NCBI RefSeq assembly: GCF_043641665.1
Contig: NC_092200.1
Location: forward strand, 7,323,694 to 7,387,693
Reading direction: 5' to 3'
Source: Enoplosus armatus
Lineage: Eukaryota; Chordata; Actinopteri; Centrarchiformes; Enoplosidae
DNA: 64,000 nucleotides
Numbering within the stretch: the stretch's first letter is position 1; each line of letters starts with the position of its first letter. The notes under the pieces were generated by a model, which saw nothing but the letters and a program-made list of their open reading frames with translations, had not been told where the DNA came from and made no database searches. A program made the position numbers and the translations under genes. Positions 1 to 61,929 of the stretch are shown piece by piece.

Positions 1-827
1 TGTTGCCAACAAGTTAACAAATGTAGGCTTAAGAGAAAAAGCAGGGTTCAAGTTGAACAAACTCTCTCCATGGCAACATTATACTTCCTGTTTACATTCC
101 CCACAGCCCCCATATTATGGAAACAGTAGTTCCAAAAAAAAGAGCCTTATTTCCCCCCCAAATAGAAGTAAGATAAAGAATAATCCATTAATATTAACTT
201 TTTCATGTTCACTACTAAGGCTCAGAATGTCAACATGGCTCTTTCTGGAACAGTGACTCTCTCCTGGAAAGGACATCTTTGTTGACTAATTGCTGAAATG
301 AGGAAATGCAATGCCAATACAAAGATCCTGAAGGCTTTCAATTCCGTTATTAGTGCGAGGCATTTAAGGATATGTGAAACCTCCACACCCAGATTTCAGA
401 AATAGAGGAAGCGAGAGAGTGTGATTTTCTTTTGCTTCCCTGTAAAACAGCTCTGGGAGACGTAGTTAAGATCACAAGACTCACATAAATGTCTGCTGAC
501 AGCACCTGTCCATGATAGTGTCACAATCCCCTTTCTCACATAAATCTGAATCACCCTCAGCGTGATTCGATCAACACACACCTCTTGTGCACCCAGAGGG
601 ACAGCAAACACAAACAGTCCCGCCCAGATAGAAATCTAAAATATGCTGCCTCCTGATGTATTTCCCTCATAAAAGCCGATTGTTGTTGACAAGTGCGGTG
701 CGGCCATTTAAACCATAAAGCATCTTTAGATCGGATCATGCAGTCCAGTATCAGGATGAAATCTGATTTAGTCCTGGGGCCGAGAAAACAGTCCCGTCTC
801 CTCCATCCACACACACTTCTAAACCCC

Positions 828-850
828 TTTCTTTCTTTCTTTCTTTCTTT
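828..850. repeat. (CTTT)n microsatellite
   Basis: About five uninterrupted CTTT units followed by a C/T-rich tail. Confidence 0.85.
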
Positions 851-1912
851 TTCCCCTCTCTCTGCAACTCTTTCCAGGCAGTTTAATCATCACAGGAGTT
901 CAGACTCAGCGGCCACAGCTCTCCATGCAGTCTGCTGCTCTAATCACCTTGTTCCACAACTCCAGCAAAAAGAAGCCAAGCTAGTCCTCGGATGACCACT
1001 CTGAAAATCTCTCTCTTTATCCATTTTTCTCAAAGCATCCTCTTTCACCATCTCCCTCTAAACTCCCTTTAAGCCTCCCTCTCTCTCTCAAACCTTCCCT
1101 GACTCCTTCCCTATGTGACGTAAAGCAGGATCAGTCATAGATGCCGTGAACTTTTTCTTGGCTTGAGACCACGCCGCGCTCGGTCTCCCCAGGGTGACCT
1201 TAAAGAGCATCAAAACGTCTGCGATGAAATTGATGAAATGAAATGGTAAGCTTCCAGCGACATCAAGGCACTTATTTCTGAGGGTGGTGGCAAGTGTAAA
1301 TTTTCCAAAGAGTGCTTATGTCTTGATTTTGGGTCCCACTTGTTGAGTTGCAGAGCAGCATGTCACCGCAGCATTTATGATGCTTGGCCACTTAACAGAC
1401 GGAGAACAGAGAGGCGGTGTGGTAAACTGAAAACACTGAGGAGAACAAGCTCAGCTCTGTTTCTGTCTTTCCATTATAGCATTGCCGATTATTAGCTTCT
1501 CCGTTTCACAATAATATCAACAAGCACACAATCATTGAGCTTTGCTTAGGGTGGAAACTTGTGGAAAAAGGTTGTTTTGCACAACTTTATTTAGGAGCCA
1601 ACCATTTGATCTTTTTAAAAAAAGGTAAATTCGGCTTGGATGTGCATGATAATCACATGAATCAGGACAACAACCTCGTCTGAGAATGAACGAACTTAAA
1701 TTGAAGCTTTGATCAAAGTTCAAAAAGACAGATCTTCTCCTCTCAATCTTCTCGGCCATTTCAGCATCATATTGGGTCGTTCATTTCATTTCCTTCTGTC
1801 TGTGTTCCATGGACTTATTGGTTGTAGGATTCAGCTACAATCACTATTTTTACATGAACAAAAGATCAAATGACTACGTATAATGTGAAGGTTTTGTTTT
1901 TTTGTTGTTTAC

Positions 1913-2130
1913 AGCTCTAAAAATCCACTGTGCATTACCTTACCTGCACAAAACATCAGAAAGACACAGTCAGTAACTCGCCGGTGAACATAGTGGAGCA
2001 TTAGCAGAGAAAGAGCCAGATATCTCCCTCAGGAGTTGGTGGAGACCAAAATCAGAGCTAAAAATGCTAATGTTGCTCCATGTCTGCTGGATGTGTAAAT
2101 ATGCAATTGTTTGCTAACACAATGTGATAA
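1913..2130. repeat. Dispersed repeat, 'aaaatccactgtgcatta' family
   Basis: Shares blocks (AGATATCTCCC/GAGCCAGATAT, TGGAGCATTAGCAG, GCTAATGTTGCTCC) with 51115-51500, where the order and strand are reversed, and with a fragment at 42775-42880. Non-coding. Family name unknown. Confidence 0.6.
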
Positions 2131-5100
2131 TAATATATCAATGTTGATTGTTTCTGCTGCCTGAAATGGCCAAAACAAGAAAACCTAGTGGCTTGACTCT
2201 ACCTAGACTCTTGTTCTACCTGCTATCTTTATAAAGAAGCTAAGATCCCCAGTCGTACTCTGTTGCCATGGCAATACGTTGCTATACATTTCCAAATGAT
2301 TTCTCCTCATTTAAACGCTTTGCATCTTCATTGAACATCTGCAGTCAAACAGTAAAGGTGTGTGGTCTATTACAGAATAGATGAATAGATGGATGTCTTG
2401 ACCACTATAACAACTCACACAGGTTGCAGGAGCAGTGCAGCGCAGAGTTCATCCAACAAGCTGACATTTCAACAACAACATGGCTTCTCCAGTAGCTCTG
2501 AAGAAGCCTCACATGTGAAAACGACTAAGCTACACAAGCTTTCTCACCAATGGTCATAAACCGATCAAACGTCCATGAGTAATTCATTGTATTTCCATGG
2601 CAGAATAAACGACTCTGCAGCGGCTGTTCATCTCCACTCAATTATCCTCTGAGGCCTCATTTGTGTATCTCATGAAGCAAACAATAAATAATAAACTTAA
2701 AAATCGAATTAATTCAGCAATGTTTGATGATGTATTGACTTCTCTGTCTTGTATTTAGAAACTTAATCAGGCATCAGTGAGCAATGAGGGAAGGCAGCGG
2801 AGCATGAGACAGGTCAGTGTTTACGGCACATCAGAATAGGGCGTAATTGGTTGTACAAGGTGCATAAAACACCCTTCACAATTTCAAGTCATAATGAACC
2901 TTTACTATGCAACACAGGAGGCAGTTAAGATGTAGATAAAACAGTTTTACAAGGGGCCGAGACCTGGGGTGTTTTTCTAGAAACGCAGTGAAGAACGGTC
3001 AGAGGACGGTCTCCCCTTGGCTGATCGCCATCCACTCTCACGCAATACAGAGAGAAGAAACAGCCATTTTTATCTGCACTCAGCCGGATGAGAGAACCAA
3101 TTCTGGGCAATCATTACAAGAAAAGGGGGTACATTTCACCTTGACCTGACTGGGCTGGTTGGGTGACCCCGGTCCCCGGCTGCCAGAGGAGAGGAAATTG
3201 GGCTGAATGCTGTGATAGCAGGTTGACAGCCCGGGATGGGAGAGGACTCAGCTGAGCAGTTATGTAAATGAAGCAAGAGTCAACTGTTATTTTGACAGAG
3301 GGAGTCCTTAAAGGCTGTCATTGTTGAACTCTTCAGGAGCGTTTCCATGACAGGAACCTCTTGTAGCGGAGTGGTACACAAACAAAACAGTGACCTTTAG
3401 ATGGGCTCCAGCGCTGTGATTAACAAAACTGTGACAACAATAGCTCCGGTGAGAAAAGCTGACTAACGTTGCTTTACCAAACAACACAAGGACAAAGGCT
3501 GGTGGCGTGTAGCAGCTCTCCTGTGTGCTATTCAACAGCAGGAATAACGAAGCTACCAGAAAAAAGAAAAAAAAAAAAAACATTCGCCCAGAACAAAAAA
3601 CATTGATAGCTGCACATTCTCACTCAGCACGCCATCATGTGAGAGTGTGCAAGCTAGGCGAGGCAAGTGGAAGGTGGCATTGTTTGTGTGTGATGGCATG
3701 TTTTTGTGTAGGCTATTGATTGTGATTTTGTTGGGTCAAATGTCACGGGGTTGAGACAAACAAACATTGATGCAGAGGCAGAAAAGGCTGAGTTGGTGTT
3801 TCTGGTGATTCACAGAGGGACACAGACACGTGCTCGTCTATACGACTGTTGGATGCTTTGCAATTGTTAATAATTGCACTGATGATAAAACTAATACAAG
3901 TACACAAATAGCAAGAATGACAAGAATGCATCTCGCAATTATGATACAAATAACAAAAGTCTGCATATCTACATAATTAGTCAGCACATCCCCTAATTAA
4001 ACAACATTTCTACTTATTTATTTACATGATAAATAAGCTGAACGGGTTACAGCTGTTTCGGGAAGCTAAATGTTTATTCAATACTACTTTATCAAGGCAG
4101 AAAGCAGCAACAACAGAAGCAGTCGAATTGAGAAAATATATCTAAAGTTTTCAGGATTGAAGGCATTACAATTTTTCCACTGCCTACTTGTTATGCAGTT
4201 TGCTCATATTTTATACCCGTTTACACTGATTAAGAACCTATAAACTGCCATATAGGTATAAGGTATACGTACATGGATTGCCATATCACATACACATTAT
4301 CCACAAACAAAATATGTTCTTTCACCTTTCTTGTTTATTTGAACAAGTTTATTTAGATAATTCACAGTCCATAGTAAGTCAGTAAGAATTAAATGTGTCC
4401 CAGTTTTGCTGTCTACTATTTATTTTTATTTAGCCACTGCCTCATTATAAGGGATGATATTTTTCAATTACAGATTGAAAAATCAGCAAGTAAATGTAGT
4501 TATAGCTTTGGCTAGCTAAGGTTAGCCATCTGTCTATCTTCTCCTGCTTTAAGATTAGCTGTCTGGATGTCTGTCTGTGACTCCTCTAACCCTCTTTTTT
4601 TTACATGCTGTTTTCATGGAATTTATTTATGGCAAAATACTTTTTTACATTGCAAAACAGATGCCAAACAGTCAGTATGAACTCAGCTCTGACAAAATAT
4701 GTAACTTTTTTGGCTTTGTAAGGCAGAATAGTGTGTCAGAGGAAAAGGCAGTGAGCCAATACAAGGCGGGGGCACAAACAATAAAACAGTGGAGCAGCTC
4801 AAAGGCTGAAATTGATCCTGTGGCCCTCTGATAAATGTCTGACCCAGAATCCACCTACAGACTCAGCAAAGACTCCACAGTGATGGAGAACGAGACTAAA
4901 CAGTCATGACACTGGAGATTGTGTTCAAAATGGCGGTGTGTTTTCATGTGTTTTTGACTAAGTGCAGGCTCTCAGAGCACTTACATGAACCAACAGATTC
5001 ACCTGACATTTATTATAAATGGGATGGAGACTGCATTGGTGCATGATTGCTCCAACTCCCTATAAAAGCCAGAAGTACCACCATAATAAAAATAAAAATC

Positions 5101-5723
5101 ACAATCTTTTTTTTGTTCCCACCTATAGAATATGTTGAGCTATTGATATTTAATAAGACATCAGTATGTAATCACATGGGCCTTTTTCACAGCAGACATT
5201 TTGAGTTAAAGTATTTTGAATTTAAGTATCATCACTTGCATTTACTACTGTGACATGTCAAAATGTATTCTGTAAAAAAGGCCCATTGAATACTTAAGAC
5301 TGCATTCTGGGTCAGTTGATAACAAATATGTCCCATTATTTGGCCAATAATTGTAGCAACCCAGATTTTTGCAGTAGTATTTTATAAATACTAGAATATG
5401 AAGGTGAGAAGAATCATTCCCCCAAAACAAGTGAACAAATAAACAAGTGAAAGAAAGATTAAGTAATGGGCGTTGGGGTGTTGGGTATCAGTAGGAGGTA
5501 AAATCAATCACATCAAGTTTTTATTGGTTTAATCAAAATTCACCACATGAAGTCTAAGATATCTGGGTAATAAGTTGACAAATCAACAATGTGACCTTTT
5601 CTTTCCTTCTTTTTCCAGTGAGGTTAAGTTTGAAAATACAGCAGTGCAACTGGGATGTCTTAAAAATCCAATTAGGAGCAACAGCACATGTTTGGATGTA
5701 ATTGTATTGCCTAACATGATTTT

Positions 5724-5998
5724 AAAGGAATAGTTAGACATTCTGGGAAATGTATTTACTTGCTTTCCGCAGAGAGTTAGATGAGAAGATCGTTACCACT
5801 CTTGTGGCTGTATGTAAATATAAAGTTAGAGCTCTAGAGGTCCAGGCTTGCTGTTTCCCCGTTTCCAGATTATACGCTAAACCAACCAGCAGCTGGCTGT
5901 CGAACTTCATATCTAACAGATAGATAAGTGAGTGGTAACTTCTCATATAACTCTTGGCAAGAAAGCAAATTTCTCAAAATGCTGAACTATTCCTTTAA
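5724..5998. mobile_element. Miniature inverted-repeat element copy A
   Basis: Bounded by TTAAAGGAATAGTT and its inverse AACTATTCCTTTAA, with a second nested inverted pair (GCTTTC...GAAAGC, ACTCTT...). No transposase. Seven copies or fragments of the family lie in this window. The terminal inverted repeats suggest a non-autonomous DNA transposon (inference). Confidence 0.75.
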
Positions 5999-6716
5999 CT
6001 GGCGTGTTTTTGAACCTGAATTATTATCAGTACTTAAAGGATGACAGTGAGGCTGAGAGGAAGCTGCCTACATGAATTGATGCTCTCTTCAGAATATCTC
6101 ACTGTAAATCATCATGTTGACGGTCAAATATGAGGAGGCCATTTATGATAGCATGTCTGATGATACGCAGCTGAGAAGAGCCATGACCGAACACTTGTGA
6201 AATTTATAACAGACTGGTTTAACTGTGCTGTTTACGATCCCATCTGCTCTGTGCTGGTTGATACAGAGAGTTTGAGAGTCAGTTCACACCACAACAAAGC
6301 GGCTGCAGGGACTCTGACTTGTAATGGATTTTAATTTGCAAATAAAACAGGGCAAACTATTTTATTTGCACTTGTGGGGATTAAAAAGGATCCCTAATGA
6401 AGTCAGGACTCCATTTGGAAGCTCTGTGAGTTCAGTGGAGCCTTTCAGTTCAATGAACGGGATGTTTTCTGCTTTTGCCAGCACTAAAGAAAACCTTTAA
6501 TCACCATGCACAAGGCACCCACAACCAGAGCACTGTGGTGCTCTAACTTGATAAACTGCTACACTGGCTGTATGAAGTGTACAAAATGGCCACAGTTTAG
6601 TTTTTGGATTTGTTCTAATGCCCATTTTGACTTGTTTACTGCTGGATAGTGACAGTTAACGTCTTTTTTATCTATCTAAAAATGGGCAATTTGTTTTTTT
6701 CTGTCTCTCCTAAATC

Positions 6717-7131
6717 TTAGGAATAGTTGGACATTTTGGGAAATACATTGCCTCTCTCTGATGAGAGTTAGATACCACTATCATGTCTAGATGTTAAATA
6801 TGAAGCTACAGGCCACAGCAGATTGGCTTAGCTTAGCTTAGCATAAAGACTGGAAACAGAAATAGTCCCCATAAAACCGCAACTTGCTTTGTTTTTTTGT
6901 ATGGATTAAACAAACAAGATTTTAAGTTGTAGAGGTGCTAGTAGGAGGATTTTGTTACCTTGAACAAAACAATGCTAGCCATTTCCCCCTGCACCTAGTG
7001 TTTATGCTAAGATAAACGAACTGACTTCTGGCTGTAGCTTTATATTTACTGCACAGATGTGACAGTGGTATCAATCTATTCATCTAACTCTTGACAAGAA
7101 AGCAAATAAGCGTATTTCCTAAAAATTTAAA
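6717..7131. mobile_element. Miniature inverted-repeat element copy B
   Basis: Begins GGAATAGTTGGACATTTTGG and contains the family core TTAGCTTAGCTTAGCATAAA and GACTGGAAACAG. The far end is the inverted GACAAGAAAGCAAATAAGCG. It is the most complete copy for internal sequence. Confidence 0.75.
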
Positions 7132-7235
7132 CTAAATGTATTGCTTCTTATATGGACACGTGGTCCATATAGTGGTTACAAGTGGTTTAAGTCTTAAACT
7201 CAACAATCATGGGTTAGTGTGCAACCCTTTCAGCT

Positions 7236-7241
7236 TTTATT
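7236..7241 (-). terminator. malrd1: Candidate polyadenylation signal of malrd1
   Basis: AATAAA on the minus strand about 235 bases beyond the stop codon. No other AATAAA lies between it and the stop, so the 3' UTR would be short (about 250 bases). Confidence 0.5.
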
Positions 7242-7476
7242 TTCACACTGAGTACCAGATGGGTGGGGGGTACAACTTCATTAATTTGACTGATTAATAC
7301 TTTAGTTGTCAATCACAATAGTATATCAGAATTGACAGTCAAATACATCCTTGCAAAATACCCAAACTTTCTTCCCCCACTTGGCACCTCAGCAGGTCAA
7401 GACAAACTCATCAGGTATGTGCACACGCTGTTTGACCCAGATCTACTGCAGTGTCAATATGTAAAGTGCATTGTTT

Positions 7477-56518
<49,042 letters not shown>

Positions 56519-56701
56519 CAGCCTGCTTATTATTTGTCCTTTAACTGGAACACCGTCTCTTCATGCATTTTGTTTTTAGGACATAAGGAAGAACTTCGGT
56601 CGAGGTAGAGCTTTTCTTCCCCGCGTACAGTTTCCTCAGATCTTGGATTGATCCTGTTCGTCTGTTCAAACTGTTAGCATGTTGTAAAGGGTAATAAATG
56701 G

Positions 56702-56708
56702 CTTTTAT
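56702..56708 (-). promoter_or_regulatory. malrd1: Possible TATA-like box of malrd1
   Basis: ATAAAAG on the minus strand about 185 bases upstream of the ATG. It would place the start of transcription near 56,675. Only position and motif support it; a non-coding first exon further upstream cannot be excluded. Confidence 0.25.
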
Positions 56709-56908
56709 GGCTGTTACTCAATAAGGTCACTTTGCTGTTTCGTGTGTTCCTGTATTTGACATGGATCCATGGTCATTACAAGAAGGAAGAAAGGAATACA
56801 ATTCTCAAAAGTGGGGACATTTCTGTCTTCTTGAAATCGGTTTAGCATTGGAGTTAAGATTAGTTTTAAAACAAGAGAGTTTTTAAATTAGGTGAGTACT
56901 GCAGAGGG

Positions 56909-57150
56909 TTAAAGGAATAGTTTGACATTTGGGAAATATGCTTATTCGCTTTCTTGCTGGGAGTTTGATGAGAATATCAATACCACTCTCCTGTCTGGAT
57001 GGTGAATGTTAAACTACCGAGCAGATTAGATTATTTTAGTTTAGTGTAAAGACTGGAAACAGGGAGAGTCCAAAAATAACAAAATCCGCCCAACAGCAAC
57101 TCTAAAACTCACTAATTAACACATTATATCTTGTTCGTTTAAGTTGTTTA
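56909..57150. mobile_element. Miniature inverted-repeat element copy G
   Basis: TTAAAGGAATAGTTTGACAT, TTCGCTTTCTTGCTGGGAGT, GTAAAGACTGGAAACAGGGA, ACTCACTAATTAACACATTA. Lies about 400 bases upstream of the malrd1 start codon and lacks the right end. Confidence 0.72.
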
Positions 57151-58124
57151 AGTTAATAACACATCCGTCTGTACAGGTGGAAACTGTGAAGAGTCTACAG
57201 AGAGCCTGCTGTTTTCAACAAGATAAAATACATTAGCTCTAATTACAAGTTGGTGGATTCAACGTATAACAAGGGAAAGAAGAGCTGAGGTTGGGAATAT
57301 GAAGTGCTACAAGGGGATCATTAACTGTGTCCAACAGGGCTCAGCCCCACTTTACAGTGAGGCATAATTTCATTTCACAGCAATCAATAAAGACAGGACC
57401 TTAAAACAGACGAGCAGCAAGCCAGTACAAGAGCTGTTGTAGTTCAGATGAAATTAACCTTGAGAGAAAAGGCGAGCTCGACGGCTCCATGGGGGACGAG
57501 GGACCGATGGAACAAGGAAAAGATCTCGTCTGTATTGACCTCTATTGGCTGTGGTAGTGAGAGTGTATAGAGTGCAGCCGGCAGCATGTTGAAACAGTGC
57601 CACATGTAGAGAAGAAGGCCGCAGGTTGAAATGTGTCCTGTTGAGTTGTTGTTTCTGAATACCAAACCTCAATCAGTCACTTTGAATAAGAGTGCTGGGA
57701 TGCCAAAATATCTGGGATGGGAAGCAATTTGAGGTCAGGATGATAACAGATTAATAAACTTATTTCAATTTTAACATGTGACAGGAAGGTGCAAGAGTAC
57801 AGAATAGCAACGTGGTCAATCATGGTGACTCATAACCACAATTAGCTGATCTCAACAAGGGGCAGTCATTAACATCTGCCAGCAAGGAGTTGAGAAACAG
57901 GGCAGCGCAAAGCTGACTTCATTGTGCAGTGAATAAAGGCAGGAGTCCATTAAAAATAATTATTTTCATACAGGCACATAATATTCAGTGAAGCAGGATA
58001 TAAAAGCAGTCCATCACTGTAATGCTGATACTGCTGGATTAAAAGTTAACTTCACATAAACTATATTCTGAATATTCTGTTCAGTAGTAGGAGGATGATG
58101 AACAAAACTAAAAGTATACAGCCA

Positions 58125-58575
58125 TGCTTTACTTTGCGGTGGTGCTTTGAGCTAAATGCTAATGCCATCATGTTAACATGCTCAAAATGACAATGCTAAC
58201 ATGCTGATGCTAAGCGGGTGCATGTTTGAAATGTTCACCATCTTAGTGTAGCATGTTAGCATGCTAACATTTGCTAATTAGCGCCAAACACAGAGTCCAG
58301 GTTACAGAGTCACAGAAGCTATTGGAATGGGCTAGCCAGGAAGTGAAGTCAAGACTTCAAAATTGAAATTATGATCTGATGATGATGCTAGATGAAAAGT
58401 CAGGGGATCATCAAAGTTATTGCGATTCATCCTGAGGGGGACAAGAATGTCTCAACCAAAGTTCATGGCAATCCATCCAGTAGTCGTTGAGGTTTTTCAG
58501 TCTGGTCTAAAGTGGTGGACCAATGAACAGTCCGGTAGTGCCAGCCATAGAAACACACAGCTAGCATGGCTAAAC
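58125..58575. repeat. Dispersed repeat with clustered ATGCTAA/TTAGCAT words
   Basis: GCTAATGCCATCATGTTAAC, AGCATGTTAGCATGCTAACA, TTTGCTAATTAGCGCC, then GATTCATCCTGAGGGGGACA and GCTAGCATGGCTAAACTGCA: the longest copy of the 'ccatgaatgtctgta' family. Confidence 0.7.
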
Positions 58576-60456
58576 TGCACTTCTGCAAGTAAAAAAGTGT
58601 TTTCAATCTTCCCTTCACAGCTCAGCTGACCTTGTTAATTTGAGACTGTTCATGTATTTCCTTCCTCCTTTGTCTTACAGCTTATGAATTCTTAAGAAGG
58701 TGATTCAATTCACCTTCATGAGCCAAAACAGAGGTGAAAGAAAAATAGCACTTTCAGTGGCTTAAATAAGGTAAATTTATCATTTAGGCTGGTGGGGCTG
58801 GTGGGGCTGGTGTGACCATTTGTCAAAGATTTGAACTAATCTGTTTCACACACATAGCCTTGTACATATTAAAACAAAGATGTGATTAAATCCTGTTCCA
58901 ATTTGTAACCAGAATGATTGTATTTGACCTCAAATCTTTGCCCCTTTGTTGATGTTTCATCTGAGCAATAGTGAGTGGGAGGTTACCGTCACACACTAGA
59001 ACATAACCTGCAACAAAAAAATCGAGTTAAAAATCCTATTATCTCTCAAGTTTAAGAAAAATACAGAGCGACTGTGCTGAATAGAAAAACAGGGTGTACA
59101 AAGAAATTCTGCCTGGTGTCATTTTTTAATGCAGAGATGAAACGAATCAGGTTATGCCCTGCAGTAGCATCGACACAGACATGCAAAAAAAACTATCAAT
59201 GAAATCTGTGAGAATTTAAAAGTACACACTTTACGTTCCCAGACATACTTCCATTCAGCAGCTGTAAGAAAGCTGCTGAAAATTCTGTGTGACTGCAATT
59301 TTATAGGGAAATAGGAGAGAAAAAGTTGTGTTACCTCATCATTCGTCTTCATAATCGCTTTTTTTTCTACCCTGGCGCCTTTCGACAGTTTGTTAATTAG
59401 AACATATTGACAGTGAAGAACATTTGCATTGCATTTCGAATGTGACCAATCTGCTCTCACAATCTTACTCAAGCTGTGGCAATATGCAGCACCTGCTAAT
59501 TTCCCTCCAACTTCAATCCAGTGATTCACTGCTGAGCGAAGTCATCATAACAGCTGGGGTCTAATCCTAACAGCGTACCTGTAGGAGATACTTCACTCAG
59601 CACCTCCGATCAACACAGTATGAGTAGGAAGATCCTACAGCGCTGTTACGTGTGATTGTGTGCACAAAGCAGCCAATAAAGTGTTGATAAATGAGCGATA
59701 TAAGAGGGATGAGACAGAAGCCCAGACTGCATTAAACACCTGAGTCTTATGCCAAATCTTTGTCCTGCCACAACGCGGCCACCTGTCAGTATTTAAGAGG
59801 CACTCGGCCAAAATACTCAGAAAAAAACGTCAAACAATGTAAGCCAGTTAGCTTTTTTATGGCTGGAGTGCGTCATCAGTCATGCTATTCGTCTGAAGTC
59901 CCTGCAGGCTACCAGATTTTATTTTTAAAGGCATACTTCACAACAACAATAAAGCTTAAATAAAAGCAATACTGCAATATAGAAATACTCCATGACATGC
60001 AAGTAAAAGCATTGAAAATGTCACTTAAGTGAAAGTATTTAAGTATAATTAGCTAAATGTACTTTTAGTATCAAAAGTAAAAGTAGTCGTAAAGAGTAAA
60101 AGAAGTCGTAATGCATAAAAATAGTCCTGTGACTGTTCAGGTGTCCTCACATTACAGCGGAAATGTTGCGTGATTTGGTCGACACATTATTTACCTCTCT
60201 AGAGCTCCTGGTGGCGCTGTACTAGACAATGCCAACTTAGCTGCAGTGCTAATGTTGCTAGCAGTAGATACGTTTCAGAGACTCAAACCATGTTTTTGTA
60301 ACAAACCTGGTTTCACAAAGCAAATATATTTTTTGTTTTGTCTTGATATGAAGTCAACTTCTTATTGTACTGACAGAAAATACATCATTTGCACAATTTG
60401 ACAGCTGGACCGCCTGTGTTTATTCACCCCAAACTGCCAATGTACCAACCGTACAT

Positions 60457-60476
60457 TAGCTAGCTAGCTAGCTAGC
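60457..60476. repeat. (TAGC)5 tandem
   Basis: Five exact TAGC units. Confidence 0.85.
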
Positions 60477-60690
60477 AAGCAACTGACGCACCAACCATGT
60501 CTGTGGAAACTCCAGTTCTTTCTGTTATTTCCGCCTTTCCATTTGTCTGTGTATGTTTATCAATAAAGCCCTGGAATGAAGCATTAATTTTTTGCTAAAT
60601 TTAAAAATTGTTTTTATTAATTCGCACGGCCTAATCGTGTGTTTGCAATCACGCTGCCTCGCTTTGTGTTGTGCCTGAAAACACAATAAT

Positions 60691-60708
60691 GTATATATAT
60701 ATATATAT
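60691..60708. repeat. (TA)n microsatellite
   Basis: About nine TA units, with imperfect TATG units following. Confidence 0.85.
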
Positions 60709-61427
60709 GTATATATGTATTATTGCATTATTATTACTGATGTATGTATGTATTCTGTTGGGTATTTTAGTCTATATTATCATATTTTACCATCAAATGT
60801 TTTGCATGTAAAATCAGAAAGCATCTAAAGCTGCCAAATCAATGCCCTGGAGTGAAAATTAGAACATATCTCTCTGAAAGTTGAAGTATACAGTAGCATG
60901 AAAATACTTGAGTAAAGTACTTAATTAAATATACTTAGTTACATTCCACCACTGCAACAAAGCAATAAATCTTCCGTTACAATAACTTACCTAATTACTA
61001 ATTACTTATTGTTGATAACTTGCCCCGGATCAGTATGACAGATTCCGTAAATAAGGCATCATATTATGATAAAGTCTTTCGAGAGCAAAGAACCTGTCCT
61101 TCTCTCCCTCTTGTCATTAGCCCTCAAAGTAAATCACCTGAATAATTACGGCTTGATTAATGACTAAGAGAGAGTTTCATTCGACAGGAGGAGACGACAG
61201 GGTTTGTAATGGCAATCCAGAACGACCCCAAAGATAAAAATCTGACCTGAATTAAAAGGCATTTCCTCCACTGTAAATTTCACCTTTAAACCTTCTTCAC
61301 AAAACATTAAACTAATACTACACTCTCAGTGTGTCTACAGATGAGAAATAAAAAGGAATATGACAACGGGCCTTTTTGAAGTGCTACAGCGTATAAATTA
61401 TAAGGGCAGAATCCTTGACCATGTCAG

Positions 61428-61430
<3 letters not shown>

Positions 61431-61460
<30 letters not shown>
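61431..61460. repeat. (TG)15 microsatellite
   Basis: Uninterrupted TG run. Confidence 0.92.
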
Positions 61461-61463
<3 letters not shown>

Positions 61464-61727
61464 AATGAGCTGACATCAGGGCACGAATTCATGGAGCATT
61501 TGCTGTAATTGAGGCATTTACATGCATTCATCAGGGCAGAGAGGCAGTGAGTCTGTGTGGTTATAGACATCTGCAGGTCAACATGCTGTATCTTTCTCAT
61601 CACAAGCCGCATCGTTTAACTGCTACATGTAGGACTGCTTCTATACATGATCAACGATACAGATACTGAATTATAAATGCTGCCGTAATAGAGCAAAATG
61701 TCAAGGCTGATATGAGGCAACAAACCG

Positions 61728-61841
61728 TGTCTGCGGTTCATGTTGATGGGTGATTGATGTGGGTTCACAGCTGCTGTGTTGAACTCATTTTTATCTTGTC
61801 CGTCCATGAGTGGCATGGGACCTCCTGTTTTCTCAGGCCTG
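61728..61841 (-). CDS. Orphan exon-like segment, unknown gene
   Basis: Minus strand: a strong acceptor (TTTTTTTTCTATCATTGCAG) opens a frame reading PEKTGGPMPLMDGQDKNEFN then TAAVNPHQSPINMNRRHG. The residue mix is that of a soluble, coding-like segment. The frame stays open beyond 61728 to a stop near 61616, so the 3' limit is uncertain. It is either an exon of a neighbouring gene to the right of the window, an alternative upstream malrd1 exon, or chance. Family not recognised. Confidence 0.35.
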
Positions 61842-61929
61842 CAATGATAGAAAAAAAAGCTGTTGAGAGATAAAAAAGAACTCTCCAGGATGGTGTGGTA
61901 CAATTATGAATTATCTTGTATGTTTTCAT

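Larger units (their letters stand above)
1..7235. other. 3' flank of malrd1, no recognised gene
   Basis: No exon with domain or splice support was seen on either strand. It holds a CTTT microsatellite near 828-850, a dispersed repeat at 1913-2130 and two copies of the miniature-transposon-like family (5724-5998 and 6717-7131). A GC-richer stretch at 3120-3310 has no open frame of note. Confidence 0.6.
59968..60955. repeat. Dispersed AAGTAC repeat, third copy, interrupted
   Basis: Opening words (AGTAAAAGCATTGAAAATGT, AAGTGAAAGTATTTAAGTAT) and the closing inverted end (CTTAGTTACATTCCACCACT) are about 800 bases apart, with other sequence in between, including TAGC and TA microsatellites. Confidence 0.55.

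Noticed and set aside
57444..57672. Two overlapping minus-strand frames upstream of malrd1
   Set aside because: No acceptor/donor pair in phase with exon 1, and neither frame resembles a known domain.
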